A stretch of 64,000 nt of DNA from Termitomyces sp. T153 (GCA_018296165.2 JACKQL020000169.1:1-64000), one strand, 5' to 3'; counted from the stretch's first letter, positions 52,601 to 64,000 are shown. Notes: generated from the sequence alone by a model not told the origin. Numbers and translations: made by a program.

Positions 52601-53950
52601 TTTTATGTCTCAGCTTGCCAATCCAGACACACCCTTGGAGGCCCCAGCTCCACAGGACAAAGCCTGGACTTGCCTGATACATTAAGAAACTCAGGTGCAA
52701 TTAACACAATTATCTTTTGCCCACTATGCTACCAAACTCTCTACCCTCTGTCAAATGACAGATCTTATCTCCCAATCACTCCAGGCATTGCTTGAATGCC
52801 TAACTCCTAACTCTGCCCCTCTCACAGCTGTAGAACCAGCCCCAACCCCTTCTGCACCTGTCCCCACAGCTCCAGTAACCCTATGGCCATGGATTCCATG
52901 TTCAGCACTACCAGACACATATGATGGTGCCCACTCTGGTGGGGAGCGATTCCTGCAGTCCTGCCTCACCTATATCCACCTCAGTAGGGATGCCTTTGAC
53001 TCCAACGCATTGAGAATAGCCTGAGTGCTGTCATACATACAGTCTGGATATGCCTCCACCTATGTGCTGTGAGTTTTCCATTGCTCCAGAGGCATTGAAA
53101 GTTTTCCAGACTGGGCCACCTTTGAGAAGGACTTCTGTGCAAAGTTTTTCCTGTTAAACCCTACTAGCCTGAGTGCTGTCATACATAAAGTCTGGATGTG
53201 CCTCCACCTATGCGCTGCAAGTTTTCCATTGCTCCAGAGGCATTGGAAGTTTTCCAGACTGAGCCACCTTTGAGAAGGACTTCTGTATAGAGTTTTTTCT
53301 GTTAGACCCCACTAAGACTGTGGCCTTGACACTACATGATAGAGAGCAATATGGGCAAGAAAAGCATACACTGGATGAGTACATTGACTCGTTCCAGGCT
53401 CTGGTCAAGCAGGCCACTTACCCCAATGGCCTTCAACTATGCCTCACCTTCCAGGACAGCTTGCACCTTGCATTGGTAGAACACATCAACAATCTGATGG
53501 AGGGTCACCCTGACAATGAAAAGATTGTGTTGTAGTACAAGGTGGCCTAGGACTAATAGCAACTCATGGAGATCTGGAAGGAGCTCTGCCATCCACATTC
53601 CATGCTATGCCCCACTCTGATCAGCAATTTCTGCCACTCCACACCTGCTTGCCCAATGCTGGCCTTTACTCCAGCCATCCCCACAGTGCACCCCATGCCA
53701 CCAAGGATCCCTATGGACATGGACACTGCCAAGCAGCTCTGCACTGCCCCACTGCTATGCCAGAGATGCTAGAAGCATGGGCACTTTGCATGGTACTGCT
53801 CCCTGAGCCTGGAGGTATGCTATTTCTCTATAGCAGAGCAGGAGGAAGTCCTTCTGCAGCTGCTGGCCACAAAGGATGCTGCCAGAGCTCCATTGCTGAA
53901 TAAGCCTATGCTGGAGCTGACTCCAGAGGAGATCAGTGCATGCACCTCAC
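52600..53950 (+). pseudogene. Gypsy D gag
   Basis: LSFAHYATKLSTLCQMTDLI, LPDTYDGAHSGGERFLQSCL and TYIHLSRDAFDSNALRIA, then DWATFEKDFCAKFF and DEYIDSFQALVKQATYPNGL. These are capsid-domain landmarks of a Gypsy clade unlike A and G1. The zinc knuckle is at 53758-53799 (CQRC-stop-KHGHFAWYC). A 148-bp tandem duplication disrupts the capsid part. Confidence 0.82.
53019..53314 (+). repeat. 148-bp tandem duplication in Gypsy D gag
   Basis: Units 53019-53166 and 53167-53314 begin gcctgagtgctgtcatacat. 148 is not a multiple of three, so the duplication shifts frame. The copies differ by a modest number of transitions. Confidence 0.9.
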
Positions 53951-55380
53951 CCCCAGAGCTGGAGGAGGATTTTTAGTTGAGCAATGGATGAGGTTTATGC
54001 CTCTGTTGCTGGGTGCTAATAGGTTCTTATGTCTGTCAATAGAAAATGAAACTGCCTTTTCCAATGCCCTTCATTCTAAGACAGAAGAACCTCAACACTC
54101 CCCTCCAGATGTACAAACACTAACTCTGGAGCCTCTGCCAAGCTCCCCAACACCTCCGAAGGTCTGTTGGCATAGCCCCACCTGGGCATGTTGAATGCTT
54201 CAATAGTACATAATGGCTTCTGGCCCATCTGCCAACTCCCTACATCTCAATGTGGAGATTGAGACAATGGACACCCAGCAAACCCATGGAGTCATGGCTC
54301 TTCTGGATAGCAGAGCAATGGGACTGTTCCTGGACTCAGAGTTTGTCAAATACCACAGCCTGACCACATAGCCCCTCTCCAAGTCCATTCCCATCTACAA
54401 CATCAACAGAATGCCTAACAAAGCAGGCACCATCAACTCCTGTGGTTGATCTGGTCCTCTGCTATTGGAACCATGTAGAGTGTGCTGTGTTTGCCATTAC
54501 CAGCCTGAGTAGGCAGGACATGATCCTTGGTTTCGCATGGCTTTGCAAGCACAACCCTGAGGTCAATTGAATCAAAGGAGAGGTAACCATGAACAGGTGC
54601 CCCCAGAAGCACTCTGCCTGTGCCACAGAGAACAGGGCAGAGTACCAGGCCGAAGTTCAAAAACATGCAGCCATCTGTGCATGTTGTGCTGGCTCTCTCC
54701 CCTTTGCAGATCTAGACCTCTTGGATCCCCCACTTCTGGCATTCCCTCATAGAGAGGCCCTCTATGAGAACAGCTGGAATAGCAGTGGAGCCCTGGAGGA
54801 GGAGCATAGAAGGAAGTGTGGTAGCATACATGAGCTGGAGTTCCTGGACAAAGTCATAGAAGTAGGAGATTGGATCTATGCTACCACCATACACTTGCCA
54901 CTCTCTGTTGCAGAGATCTGGGCTAGCCAGACCACATCCCAGCAGCTGGCCCAGCCATTTGCTGCTAATGCCATGCCTTGAGAGTTCTAGGACGTAGTAC
55001 CTCCCTACCTCCATGCATTTGAGGATGTGTTCTCCAAAGCCTCATTTGACATGCTTCTGGAGCACAAGAGGTGGAACCATGCCATTGAACTGCTGCCAGA
55101 TTCCACACCCTCCAGCTGTAAGGTCTACCTGCTCATGCCCAAGGAGCAGGACAAGCTCAATGCATTTCTGCAAGAAAACCTGGACTCTGGTCATATCTGC
55201 CCTTCCAAGTCTCCAATGGCCTCTTTGGTCTTCTTTATCAAGAAGAAGGATGGCTCACTCTGACTGGTCCAGGACTACCAGGTTTTCAATACCATGATGG
55301 TGAAGAACCATTACTCCCTCCCCCTCATCTTCAAGCTCATTAACAACCTCTGGAATGTGCAATACTTTACTAACTATTGA
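53951..55380 (+). pseudogene. Gypsy D protease and start of RT
   Basis: Protease ALLDSRAMGLFLDSEFVKYH (Asp codon 54305-54307; Gly of D-S-G is now Arg), RQDMILGFAWLCKHNPEV, then CACCAGSLPFADLDLLDPPL. The pre-RT region reads VVPPYLHAFEDVFSKASFDM and ELLPDSTPSSCKVYLLMPKE. RT begins LNAFLQENLDSGHICPSKSP, FFIKKKDGSL and ends at NNLWNVQYFTNY, where A6's LTR starts. Confidence 0.85.
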
Positions 55381-55383
55381 CAC

Positions 55384-56238
55384 TTTTCCTGAGCCTCTGG
55401 AATCCTCCCCCACCATGTCTGACCACGTCATATGCCCCTGACCCTCTACACTAGTTCACTCAACCTGCTCTGGAGCATCATGATGACCCTAGAGCAGCCT
55501 ATGTTCCCAACTGATTCTATCAGAATGTTGCCATGGCCCGCCCCTTAATTGTACCCAACATTTGTTGACTCTGCACAGCTCCATTGAGCCCTGCTGCCAT
55601 ACCTGCTATTTTCCAGAGCTATCCAGTAGTCAGTATATAAGTCGTAGAGGAGCACCTCGTACTCTAGTCTTGATATTGCATTAACTAGTTACTTGTGTCT
55701 TATGTTTCTTTCTGTCTCTGTTTTTAATTTTAGTCTCAAATTTATCTCTTTTCTCAGTCTCATCTCATCTTACCTCCATCTCATCTTGATTGTCTTTATT
55801 TCCTTTGTTTCTCTAAGTTCTTTTCAACTCCAATATCAGTATGAACTCTGTGCATGCACTACAACCCCTGAACATCCTTATGACAACTCCAGACCTTGCT
55901 CCTTGCTTGGCCCCAGAACCCATCAAGTCTTAATTGATCCCCTGTCAAACTCTGGCTCTGCCTCCATCACTTGCAAAGCCTCTATTTGCCCCGCAATCTA
56001 TCTGTGCACCTATGAACTTGTTCCTGACACCTGTCCAGGCCCAACACCTAATATACTTGGTCTTAGACTTCCCCAGACCACTTTGGACTTGCTTGGACCA
56101 TTCCCATTGGCTTCTCCTTATAAGTCCCTTCACTCCATGCCAACTCCGGAGCACTAAGTGATAAGTGCAGAGCATCACATTTGCCTAGTAAGGACTCATC
56201 CAGTGTAGCTGAGCTCCCATAGTCAGTGGAACTTAACA
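55384..56238 (+). repeat. A6 5' LTR, 5'-truncated
   Basis: Begins within the LTR at ctgagcctctggaatcc and ends agtggaacttaaca. TATA 55634-55641; agtcttgatattg at 55666-55678. The primer-binding site taatatcaagact follows at 56239-56251, pairing at 12 of 13 plus a G-U. Confidence 0.88.
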
Positions 56239-56270
56239 TAATATCAAGACTCTCCCTTACCCTGTTCTTG

Positions 56271-58763
56271 ATGTCCATGTATAACTCCACGTACAACCCT
56301 GCCAGCTACCTAAGCAACATCTATGGTCAGCCAGTCCCTGAAAACCAATACACTCCACTATACTTAGGCCCCTTTGTGGATCAGTACATTCTCCACCATT
56401 GGACTCCTGACTCCAACCAGGCATTCTACACCTCCTCTATCAGCTAGGAGATACCTCCAGGCTGGTGCCACTCTCCAGCATTCCCCGCTAATAGCAACAA
56501 CCTCTGCATATACCCCAGAGAATACTCCACAGTGCCCCTCAACTCTGCCTACCTTTCTCCTACCCACTACTATGCATACCCAGTCCCTGCTGCAGCCCCA
56601 GCCCCTCTGGAGCACCTAGATAATTATTCTCCTCCTTGTTTGCTATTTTCCGCTCAAGTCCCTCCTTCCCCCAGACAGCAAAGAGTCAAAGCCTATGTTC
56701 AACAATGCAACAAAGTCCTCCACTTCCTTTACTTCTCCCCCATGGAGTTTGCAAGGTGCACTTGCACCCTCCTTGTTAACTTAGGCTACTCCAATACTTC
56801 CACAATGCTGGAAGTTTGGGCAGATTGGCTCCTTAACTTCTACAAATGCTACCTGCAAGGAAACCTCCCTGAAACTACACAAGGCATCCTAGGAATCAAT
56901 GCTAATTTATGGAACAAGCTCCATATATTGGTCAAAGAAGTCTACACTAGTCCAAACCCCTGCCCATTTGAAGATCCTCTGGACCCCTCCTACTCCTTCC
57001 ATGTGCAATGCAAGGAACCCATCAGGACATGAAGTGAAGCTCTGCCTTCCATTCCCCACTAGCAAGAAGAACTTAATGCGGCCTCCAGCATCTTGAGGAA
57101 CCTCAACCCTGTGGGGAGATTGTTCAACCAACCTGCCACCCACACCTTGGCCCTCTCTGCCAGCTCCTGGGCCAACTCCATCTCCAGTGCCTTCCATACA
57201 TGGAATCAACCCACTGCTCCTAAACCCTGTGCACAATGGCTGCCCCCATGCATTGACAATGACAACCAGACTCTCTCTTATATTGATAAGCCTGGTAACC
57301 CCACTGATGAGTCCACCCTGTGCAATGGCCCTCCCTGAGACTGACCTCCCCACTTCAATTTCTGTGCTCCCCATGTCAATGCCCCCCCACCCTGCCAGAA
57401 CATCCCAGTCTCTCCAAGACAGCCCATGAGCCCTGGGGCACTCCAACTCCCTTTCCCCTCCAACCCCTCTCATCCCCCACCTGTTCCAATGCCCAACCCT
57501 CCTGCTAATACAAATTACTTTGGACCCCCCACCCCCAGAGGACCTCCTCCTCCTCAATGGGCCCTGGGGCCTCCTCTGGACAATGCAGGCCAACCCCCTG
57601 GTGCAGGGCCTCTCAACAGCAGACTACCTGGAGGGTGGGGCCTGGCTATGGACAACTTCCTCCCCCCAGCATAGAAATAGAAACAACTACTATTACTACT
57701 ACAATGCTGGACCCCCACTCTGAACTCAAAATATACAGGACAATACTTGCAACACACTGGCTTGGGAAGGAAAACTCAACATTCAAAAGCCTGAACCTTT
57801 CACTGGCTGCAACCCCCAGAAGTGGCACATCTTTCTAACACAGTGTCTAATGATGTTCCAAGCTAAGCCCATTACCTTCCAGCTTGAGAGCTCACAAGTA
57901 GCCTTTGCTGCATCATATTTGCAGGGTATTGCCTTCAACCATTACACTGTGCTACTCCAGTTTGATCCCAACAACTCTATACTCTCCAATTGGCTTGCTC
58001 TTACCCAGGAATTCTCTAATAAGTTTGGCATCTTTGACACTGTAGCAGAAGTGGAGGAGAACCTCTTCAACCTCCAAATGCATGATAACAAATGCTTCAC
58101 AACCTTCATCATATGATTTGAATGGGAAGCCTACAAAACCAGGTGGAACTACAATGTTCTCTGATTCACCCTCCATCACACCCTGCCTCAATGGATCAAG
58201 GATGTCCTTTGTCTCATGCCCAAGCAAACCACATATGATGGATACAAGGCACTTGTTACCCAGGTTGACCAGCATTACTAGGAAGACTAGAGTGAGAACA
58301 CAGCACCACAGACCTTGTGGAACACTTCTGGCAATAGCAATTAGCAGATCGGAGCAACCAATAGCAATTGACCCTTGATCCCCATCAACTCTGCCAACTC
58401 TACACCTTGTTTCCCTCTAGGCTAAGGACCTTCTAGCAATTGACTCCTAGGACAATGCCCACCTGCCCAACTCAACGCTGCTGACCTCCATGAGGCCCCA
58501 GAATCCCTGGATGCCAACTACAACAATCTCAATGACACACTGGATTCTGCCAATGACCAAGAAGCCCTATGCATGAACAAGATTTGGAACAGGCCATGGG
58601 TTGACATACTGGAGGAGACTCAGGAGAAATGATGGAAGGAGGGCGCATGCATCTTATGTAGTAAGCAGGGCCACTTCATTAGTAGCTGTCCTAAATGTCA
58701 GGTGATGGGATGCGCCATGTGGACTATTGATGGAGAAGACTGTGACTACTAGTTTATGGAAAA
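56271..58763 (+). pseudogene. A6 gag with zinc knuckle
   Basis: ATG 56271: MSMYNSTYNPASYLSNIYGQ. The middle is the longest run (56532-57032: SPRQQRVKAYVQQCNKVLHF, FARCTCTLLVNLGYSNTSTM, EVYTSPNPCPFEDPLDPSYS). A Pro-rich linker to about 57660 follows, then a Tyr run (NYYYYYNAGPP). The capsid-like half (57740-58116) has MMFQAKPITFQLESSQVAFA, LQGIAFNHYTVLLQFDPNNS and FSNKFGIFDTVAEVEENLFN. The knuckle CILCSKQGHFISSC is at 58648-58689, with CPKCQVMGCAMWTIDGEDC after it. Confidence 0.85.
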
Positions 58764-58939
58764 TGAGTTAGTGGTTTAGGTCTTGAAGACACACTAGACT
58801 ATGGACCAGACCCCAACATCTTCTCCACCCCAGCCACACTTCTCTGCACAATGGTATTTGCCTCAGACAACTTCCTAGCACACCTCCCCTCCCACTCCTC
58901 CACCACCCTCCTCCTCCACACCACCCTCCCCTTCTCCAA

Positions 58940-59670
58940 CAACTCCATCCCCACACTAGTTGACAGTGGCACCATGGATAACTTCATCAACAAATCCTTA
59001 GCAATGCTCACTCCTTAACAGCTCTGACACCTCCCCACTCCAATTCTCCTCAAGCTCTTTGATGGCAACCCCACCCCCATCAGAGATATCACACATTGCC
59101 TAGAGATGACTGTGATCTTTGCCAATGGACAACAACAAGAACTCTGATTACTCATCACAAAACTATACTCCTTTGCCCTCATCATCTTAGGCTTCTCATG
59201 GCTCTGCTCCACCAATTTCTGCATTGACTGGCCCAGCCTCACCCTCCACCTTGACTGGGACAGCCCAACTGACTCTGGACTAGTGCCCTTCAATGTCTCA
59301 CTGCCCTAAGAACCCCAAGACCATGATCGACCAACCCCAGACTCCCCTGCAGCTCTGCTTGAAGTCTGCATGGTTGTTTGTCATCAGTGTCTGACTCAAC
59401 AGCTCACCCAAGGTCCTCCCCACCTTCATCAACAGTGGCACCTCTGGCACCTTTGTCAGCAGCCAACTTGACCTCTGATGCAATAACCTTGACACACCCC
59501 TTAAACTCCAACTCTTTGATGGAAGCCCTGCCAGGACAGGAATCACTCAATACCATGATGACATGCTCACTCTTGACAATGACCTACAATTTCAGGCCTG
59601 GCTTCTCATCACTCAACTCCCTCTGTTAACTCCAATTGTGCTCAGACTTCCATAGCTGCAAGACATCAAC
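58940..59670 (+). pseudogene. A6 tandem retropepsin domains
   Basis: Unit 1: LVDSGTMDNFINKSLAMLTP (Asp codon 58962-58964), LLKLFDGNPTPIRDITHC, IILGFSWLCSTNFCIDWPSL. Unit 2: TFINSGTSGTFVSSQLDL (Asn codon 59431-59433), LKLQLFDGSPARTGITQYHD, then an LxLPxLQDINSDIDRKNLT ending. The two units share motif order and spacing, implying an old internal duplication. Retropepsins normally dimerise, and a tandem pair could fold as one chain. Confidence 0.8.
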
Positions 59671-61420
59671 TCTGACATCGACAGGAAAAACCTCACCATT
59701 CAATTTCCCAGCCCCAAAGCAAGTCTAGTGGCTGCCATCCCCCTCCGCCTCCAGTCTGTTTCAGGCCCTGACATCCCCAACCCTAGCACCAGCACCTCCA
59801 GAGCAACCCAAAGTCCCTTGACTTTCAATAGCAACTCAGAAGGTGAAAGAAATGCAACCCCACCAGTTGATGTCAAAATCATCAGCACTATCCCCTTTGC
59901 ATGCATCTTACAAGATGGCACTCCTACCTTCCAGCTACAAATCATGCCAGCCTTACTAGAGGAGCACCTCTGCACAGAAACTACCTCACCAGAGTGCAAA
60001 ATAGAGGAGCAGATCCCATACAAAGTAGTTTCCCCAGAGTATCATGAATTCACTGATGTGTTCTCTGAAGAGAGTGCCAAAGAACTTCCCCTGCATTGCT
60101 CCTATGATCACAAAATTGACCTCAAAGAAGGCGCCTCACCCTCATTTGGCAAAATCTACAACATGTCCAAGATTGAGCTCTGGGCCCTAAAGAAATACCT
60201 CAACAACATGCTCAGAAAAGGCTTTATATGCCCATCAATCTCTGCCACTGGCACCCCAGTCTTGTTTGCCAAGAAGAAGGACAGATCACTCAGACTCTGT
60301 GTAGATTACTGGGGACTCAACAAAGTCACCAAAAAGAACCAGTATTCTCTCTTCCTGATTGGAGACCTTGTTGACTGCCTCCACAGTGCCAAGATCTACA
60401 CAAAGATAGACCTCTGCTCTGGCTACAACAATGTCTGGATTGCTCTGGGACATAAATGAAAGACCACCTTTTGCACCTGCTATGGCCTCTTTGAGTACCT
60501 AGTAATGCCCTTTGGAATGACTAACTCCTCTGCCACCTTCCAGTACTTTATGAATGACATTTTTTATGACATGAATGACATTTTCATTATTGTGTACCTG
60601 GACAACATACTGATCTACTTGAACTCACCTGAAGCACATCCAGATCATGTCTGCCATGTTCTAGAATGACTCTGGAAGTACCACCTCCATGCCAAACCTG
60701 AGAAATGCTTCTTCCACATGACAGAGGTTAAATACCTCAGAGTCATTGTCACTCCTGACAGTGTATGCATGGACCCTGCTAAGATCAAAGCAATGCTCAA
60801 CTGGCCCCTGCCATAGAATGTCAAGGAGGTACAGTCATTCCTGGAGTTTGCCAACTTTTATCACTGATTTATTGACAACTACTCTAGAATCACCAAACCC
60901 CTCAACCAACTCATGCAGAAGGACACCCCTTAGGATTGGGACAGCAAGTGTTAAAGTGTGTTCCTCCTCCTCAAAAAGGCCTTCACCTCTGCTCTGGTTC
61001 TCTACCACTTTGACCCCTCCCTGCCAATCATGCTTGAATGCGACGCCTCCAACTATGCCATCGCTAGAATACTCTCCCAGTCAGACTCCAGAGGCAAGGA
61101 TCTCTACCCCATCACCTTCTACACCTGCCCAATGATCTCTGCAGAGCTCAACTATGATATCTATGACAAAGAACTTCTTGAAATTGTTGAAGCCTTCTGT
61201 TAGTGGTGGGCCTACTTTGAGGGATCCCCATACCACATTCAAGTCTACTCCAACCACAACAACCTGCAATACTTCACAATCACAAAGCAACTCAGTCACT
61301 ACCAAGCTCAATGGTCTGAAACCCTCTCAGAGTACAACTTTACCATCCCTACTGCCCTGGATGACTCAGCATAAAGTCCAATGCACTCACATGGAGGTCT
61401 GACAATTTGAAGCTGAGCAG
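59671..61420 (+). pseudogene. A6 reverse transcriptase and RNase H
   Basis: Open 59728-60459: VAAIPLRLQSVSGPDIPNPS, SPEYHEFTDVFSEESAKELP, GFICPSISATGTPVLFAKKK. A stop follows at GHK, then LFEYLVMPFGMTNSSATFQY and the catalytic IIVYLDNILIY (GAC AAC at 60601-60606). RNase H has [49 protein letters not shown] and [18 protein letters not shown]. There are about ten stops, mostly at Trp, Arg or Gln codons. Confidence 0.9.
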
Positions 61421-61429
61421 AACATGTTC

Positions 61430-62949
61430 AACTATCAAGTAGTAATGCCCCCTGAACATCTACATGCCATGCTGATATTAAACAAAGAAGGAATCCTCCA
61501 CCAAATCAGAAATTCACCCCCAGACTCCTTCTTCATCTAGCATGACCCCCGCAACAACTCCACCACTGAGCTGAGCACTAAAAACCCCATCACACTGTCT
61601 CTGGACTACTGCCTCCTGCTTTAGAGTGGACAAATCTATGCTCCAGACTACAAGTCCATTTGCCTTAACATCCTCCAGCAACACCACAACCACAAGCTCC
61701 ATGGGCACCCAGGAATTAGTAAGACTCTTCAGCTCATCTCCTGGACTTACTTTTGGCCAGGAATGAAGAGGGACATCACATGATCTGTAAGAGCTTGCAA
61801 ACCTTGTCTTTGAGCCAAGGTACCCTACCATTGCCCTCACGGATTATTGAAGCCCCTCCTCATTGGTCAGCACCCCTAGTCCTCAATCTCAATGGATTAT
61901 ATCATCAAACTCCCTGACTCCAAAGGTTTCAATGCAATCCTCGTTGTTGTCTGCCACCTCACTAAGCAAGCCCTCTTCATTCCCTGCCACACCACTGACA
62001 ATGCTCCAGAGTTTGCCAAACTATTCCTCGAACACGTATGCTCCAAGCATGGACTCCCAGACAACATCACCTCCAACTGTGGACCTCTATTTGTCTCCCA
62101 TTTCTGGCAATTGCTTTGCAAGGTGCTCGAAATAAAAATCAACCTCTCCACTGCCTACTACCCAGAGACCAACAGACAGATAGAATGAGTAAATCAGATG
62201 TTGGAACAATATCTCCACCTCTACGTTAACTATTTGCAGAATGACTGGCATGCAGAACTCCCCCTTGCCAAGTTTACCTACAACAACATGCTGCACTCCA
62301 CCACCAGAGTTTCCCCTTTTTATGCCAATAAGGGCTACAACCCCTGACTTATGCTATCCCTCAAGGATATCCCCTCCTACATCACCCATGAAGTTGCTGA
62401 AGGCCTCTGATCCCTTCACCAGTTCCTCTGGGACAAGATCAACACTGCCAATCAAGCCTACTCCAAGCATGCTGACACCTGATGCAAACCAACCCCCAAC
62501 TAGCCCCCCAGCACCTTAGTCTGGTTTGATCAATGAAATTTTGAGACCTGGAGGCCCTCCATCAAGCTCAATCACAAACGTCTCAGTCCCTTCAAAGTTC
62601 TCTAGAAGGTCTCCATGCATGCCTACAAGCTTGACCTACTCCCAGGCCTAAAGGGCCTCCACTCTGTATTCCACATATGACTCCTCAAAAAACATGCTCC
62701 AGACCCCTTCCCCAGGCAATGCCCCAGCTGACTGCCCCCTATCAAAGTCAAGGGCAAATATCACTACAAGGTTGACCAAATCCTTAACTCCCATATGGTC
62801 TGCAGCCAACTCCAGTACTTGGTCTACTAGAAGGGCTACAGACCTGAGGACAACACTTGGGAACTCTGAAAAAACCTTGATGGAGCCCCCAACAAACTCC
62901 AGGACTTCTATTGATAGCACCCCACCAAGCCCTGGGACCCTCAGGACTA
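61430..62949 (+). pseudogene. A6 integrase with chromodomain
   Basis: PPEHLHAMLILNKEGILHQI, zinc finger (HHNHKLHGHPGISKT ... RACKPCL), MDYIIKLPDSKGFNAILVVV, DNAPEFAKLFLEHVCSKHGL, SNCGPLFVSHFWQ (second catalytic Asp now Asn), YYPETNRQIE (third acid region), NQMLEQYLHLYVNYLQNDW. Chromodomain 62742-62911: KYHYKVDQILNSHMVCSQLQ, YLVY-stop-KGYRPEDNTWEL. It ends near the RTSKNRWH patch just before 62970. Confidence 0.9.
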
Positions 62950-63173
62950 GTAAAAACAGATGGCATTAGTGGGCATAACCTCCATCTCTGGGTTTATTAG
63001 GGATTCAACTCTCACAAGTAACCTCCTATGTGTTTTCACTCACTCTCCCCTTCACTCAGTCTAAAACTTCTCACGCTCTGCAAAAATGCTTAGGATCTGA
63101 GATGAACAAACTACAGGTACAATTTGATACAGGAAGAGCATGGAGCAATAAGAAACCAAGGCCAAGAAAGTCC
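62950..63173. other. A6 convergent 3' spacer
   Basis: Lies between the pol end (plus) and the antisense gene end (minus). It is similar to A1 12000-12110 and, inverted, A2 16330-16440. No gene. Confidence 0.55.
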
Positions 63174-64000
63174 CTACTCCCTCTCCTCCTCTGACTCTAC
63201 CTCTGCTATCCTCCCCACCATATCCATCTCTAGTTGTGCCACCACCATCACCAAAATGTCCAGATGACCTGGGAGGGGTTCTCCCATGTCTGTCACTACT
63301 TCCCACCATGCTCCGGGGTCTGCTGTTGCTCTCTGCCAATGCTCCACCAGCAGACACCCCATTTGCATAACTCCCTGCTCTAGTTCTGGTGGAAGATTCC
63401 TGGGCATCCTTGCTAGCTTGTCATAGATGGACCCCAATACTGCCGACCCTCCATCAAGAAGGATGCAGTGCTTCTTGGCTCAGTCTGCTGAAGTGGAGTC
63501 AGCCCAGTAAAAAGAGAGAACAAAGAAAGAAAAAACAAAGAATTCATAAAGCACCCCCCACCACTCCAAGGCCACCTTATTGGTGAGCCACTCCTCCCAC
63601 CTCCATGCCCTCTCTGCCATCATCTGGGGCACCCCTATATTAGGCCCCTCCTAAGCCCCCTGTGCCTCTGACCCCTCTGACTACTGCACTGCCACCTCTG
63701 CCTGCACCTCCCACTGTGCTACTCAAGCTCACAACTCCTGCAGCTGGGACAATCGCTCTGTAGCCATCCCCACAGCCACATCCTTATTCTTCCATGCTGC
63801 ATTCCTCTTCCTTCAAGCCTTGTCCTGCTCTCTCCCATCCCTATCCTCTCCAACCCTCTGAGCCTCCTCCTCATGTATGGCCAACAATTGTTTCAACTCC
63901 TCCACCTGCTCCATAGAAGCCTAACCTTCATTGTGGACCACCCCATATTACTCCCTCCCTCTACCCTAGAACCCTGCCCTAACACTCTGCCCCTCTGCCC
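63174..64000 (-). pseudogene. A6 antisense gene, 3' part (runs off the window)
   Basis: On minus from 64000: a coiled coil (EQVEELKQLLAIHEEEAQRV, then AAWKNKDVAVGMATERLSQL) matching A2's ERLLVAHKEEIQ and DLAWKDKDVAVGTAAE. Next come ANKVALEWWGVL-like sequence, a degenerate intron (about 63547 to 63485, acceptor cag, donor mutated to atgaat) and exon 2 (63484-63174): KKHCILLDGG, MGSIYDKLARMPRNLPPELE, GCLLVEHWQRATADPGAWWE. It ends TAG after an acidic run. Third family copy of this gene. Confidence 0.72.

Larger units (their letters stand above)
55384..64000 (+). mobile_element. A6: Gypsy family A copy, runs off the window
   Basis: LTR lacking its first 190 bp or so, then full-length gag, tandem proteases, RT, RNase H, integrase, chromodomain and the antisense gene, whose 5' end lies beyond 64000. 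It is the most complete gag-pol of the family here, though full of stops, and is very CpG-poor. Confidence 0.9.

Overview
The window is a transposable-element graveyard from a fungal nuclear genome. Agaricomycetes (Basidiomycota) are the best fit. The evidence is a KDZ/CxC2 cut-and-paste transposase remnant, several Ty3/Gypsy chromoviruses, a Ty1/Copia element, a Tad1-like LINE, and short 52-57 nt introns. I found no intact host gene, no tRNA or rRNA gene and no CRISPR array. Almost every protein-coding stretch carries stops and frameshifts, so most genes are entered as pseudogenes.

Layout. 1-802: KDZ transposase fragment. 803-6297: a complete minus-strand Gypsy chromovirus ('G1', 243-bp LTRs). 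6298-7109: broken KH-domain gene (minus), cut off from its probable promoter (22905-23160) by the next element. 7184-22904: Gypsy family 'A' copy A1 (plus, TSD gatgt). A1 holds copy A2 (12697-20280, minus, TSD ccatt), and A2 holds a solo LTR in its own LTR (12900-13511, TSD caggg). 23350-23750: fragment of another Gypsy. 23752-28677: Copia element (plus). 28678-34744: A3 (minus, 3'-truncated). 34745-41088: LINE (plus), interrupted by an A-family solo LTR (A5, 37863-38849, TSD gacag). 41089-43301: AT-rich stretch without a recognisable gene. 43302-about 52150: A4 (plus), with an LTR-like insertion and an inverted duplication. About 52600-55380: a further Gypsy ('D'). About 55384 to the window end: A6 (plus).

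Family A is the most interesting object. Compared across copies it has four unusual traits. (1) The 13 nt just after the 5' LTR is the reverse complement of a 13-mer lying 32 bp downstream of the LTR TATA box, as expected for Tf1-type self-priming. In A1 both partners differ from the family sequence and still pair. (2) Two retropepsin-like domains sit in tandem before the reverse transcriptase. (3) The integrase ends in a chromodomain. (4) Between pol and the 3' LTR lies a roughly 550-codon gene on the opposite strand, with its own TATA-like box, a short intron, a Cys cluster, a coiled coil and a conserved C-terminal domain. It is recognisable in A1, A2 and A6, and I cannot assign it a function.

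The decay is strongly biased to CpG. The two G1 LTRs differ at seven sites, six of them CpG in one copy and TpG or CpA in the other. The Copia LTRs show reciprocal TG/CA pairs, and stops and catalytic losses fit the same process. This suggests cytosine-methylation silencing followed by deamination. CpG content then ranks insertions by age: A5 and A2 look young, while A3, A4 and A6 look old. A near-perfect 373-bp inverted repeat of the RT region in A4 could also yield double-stranded RNA.
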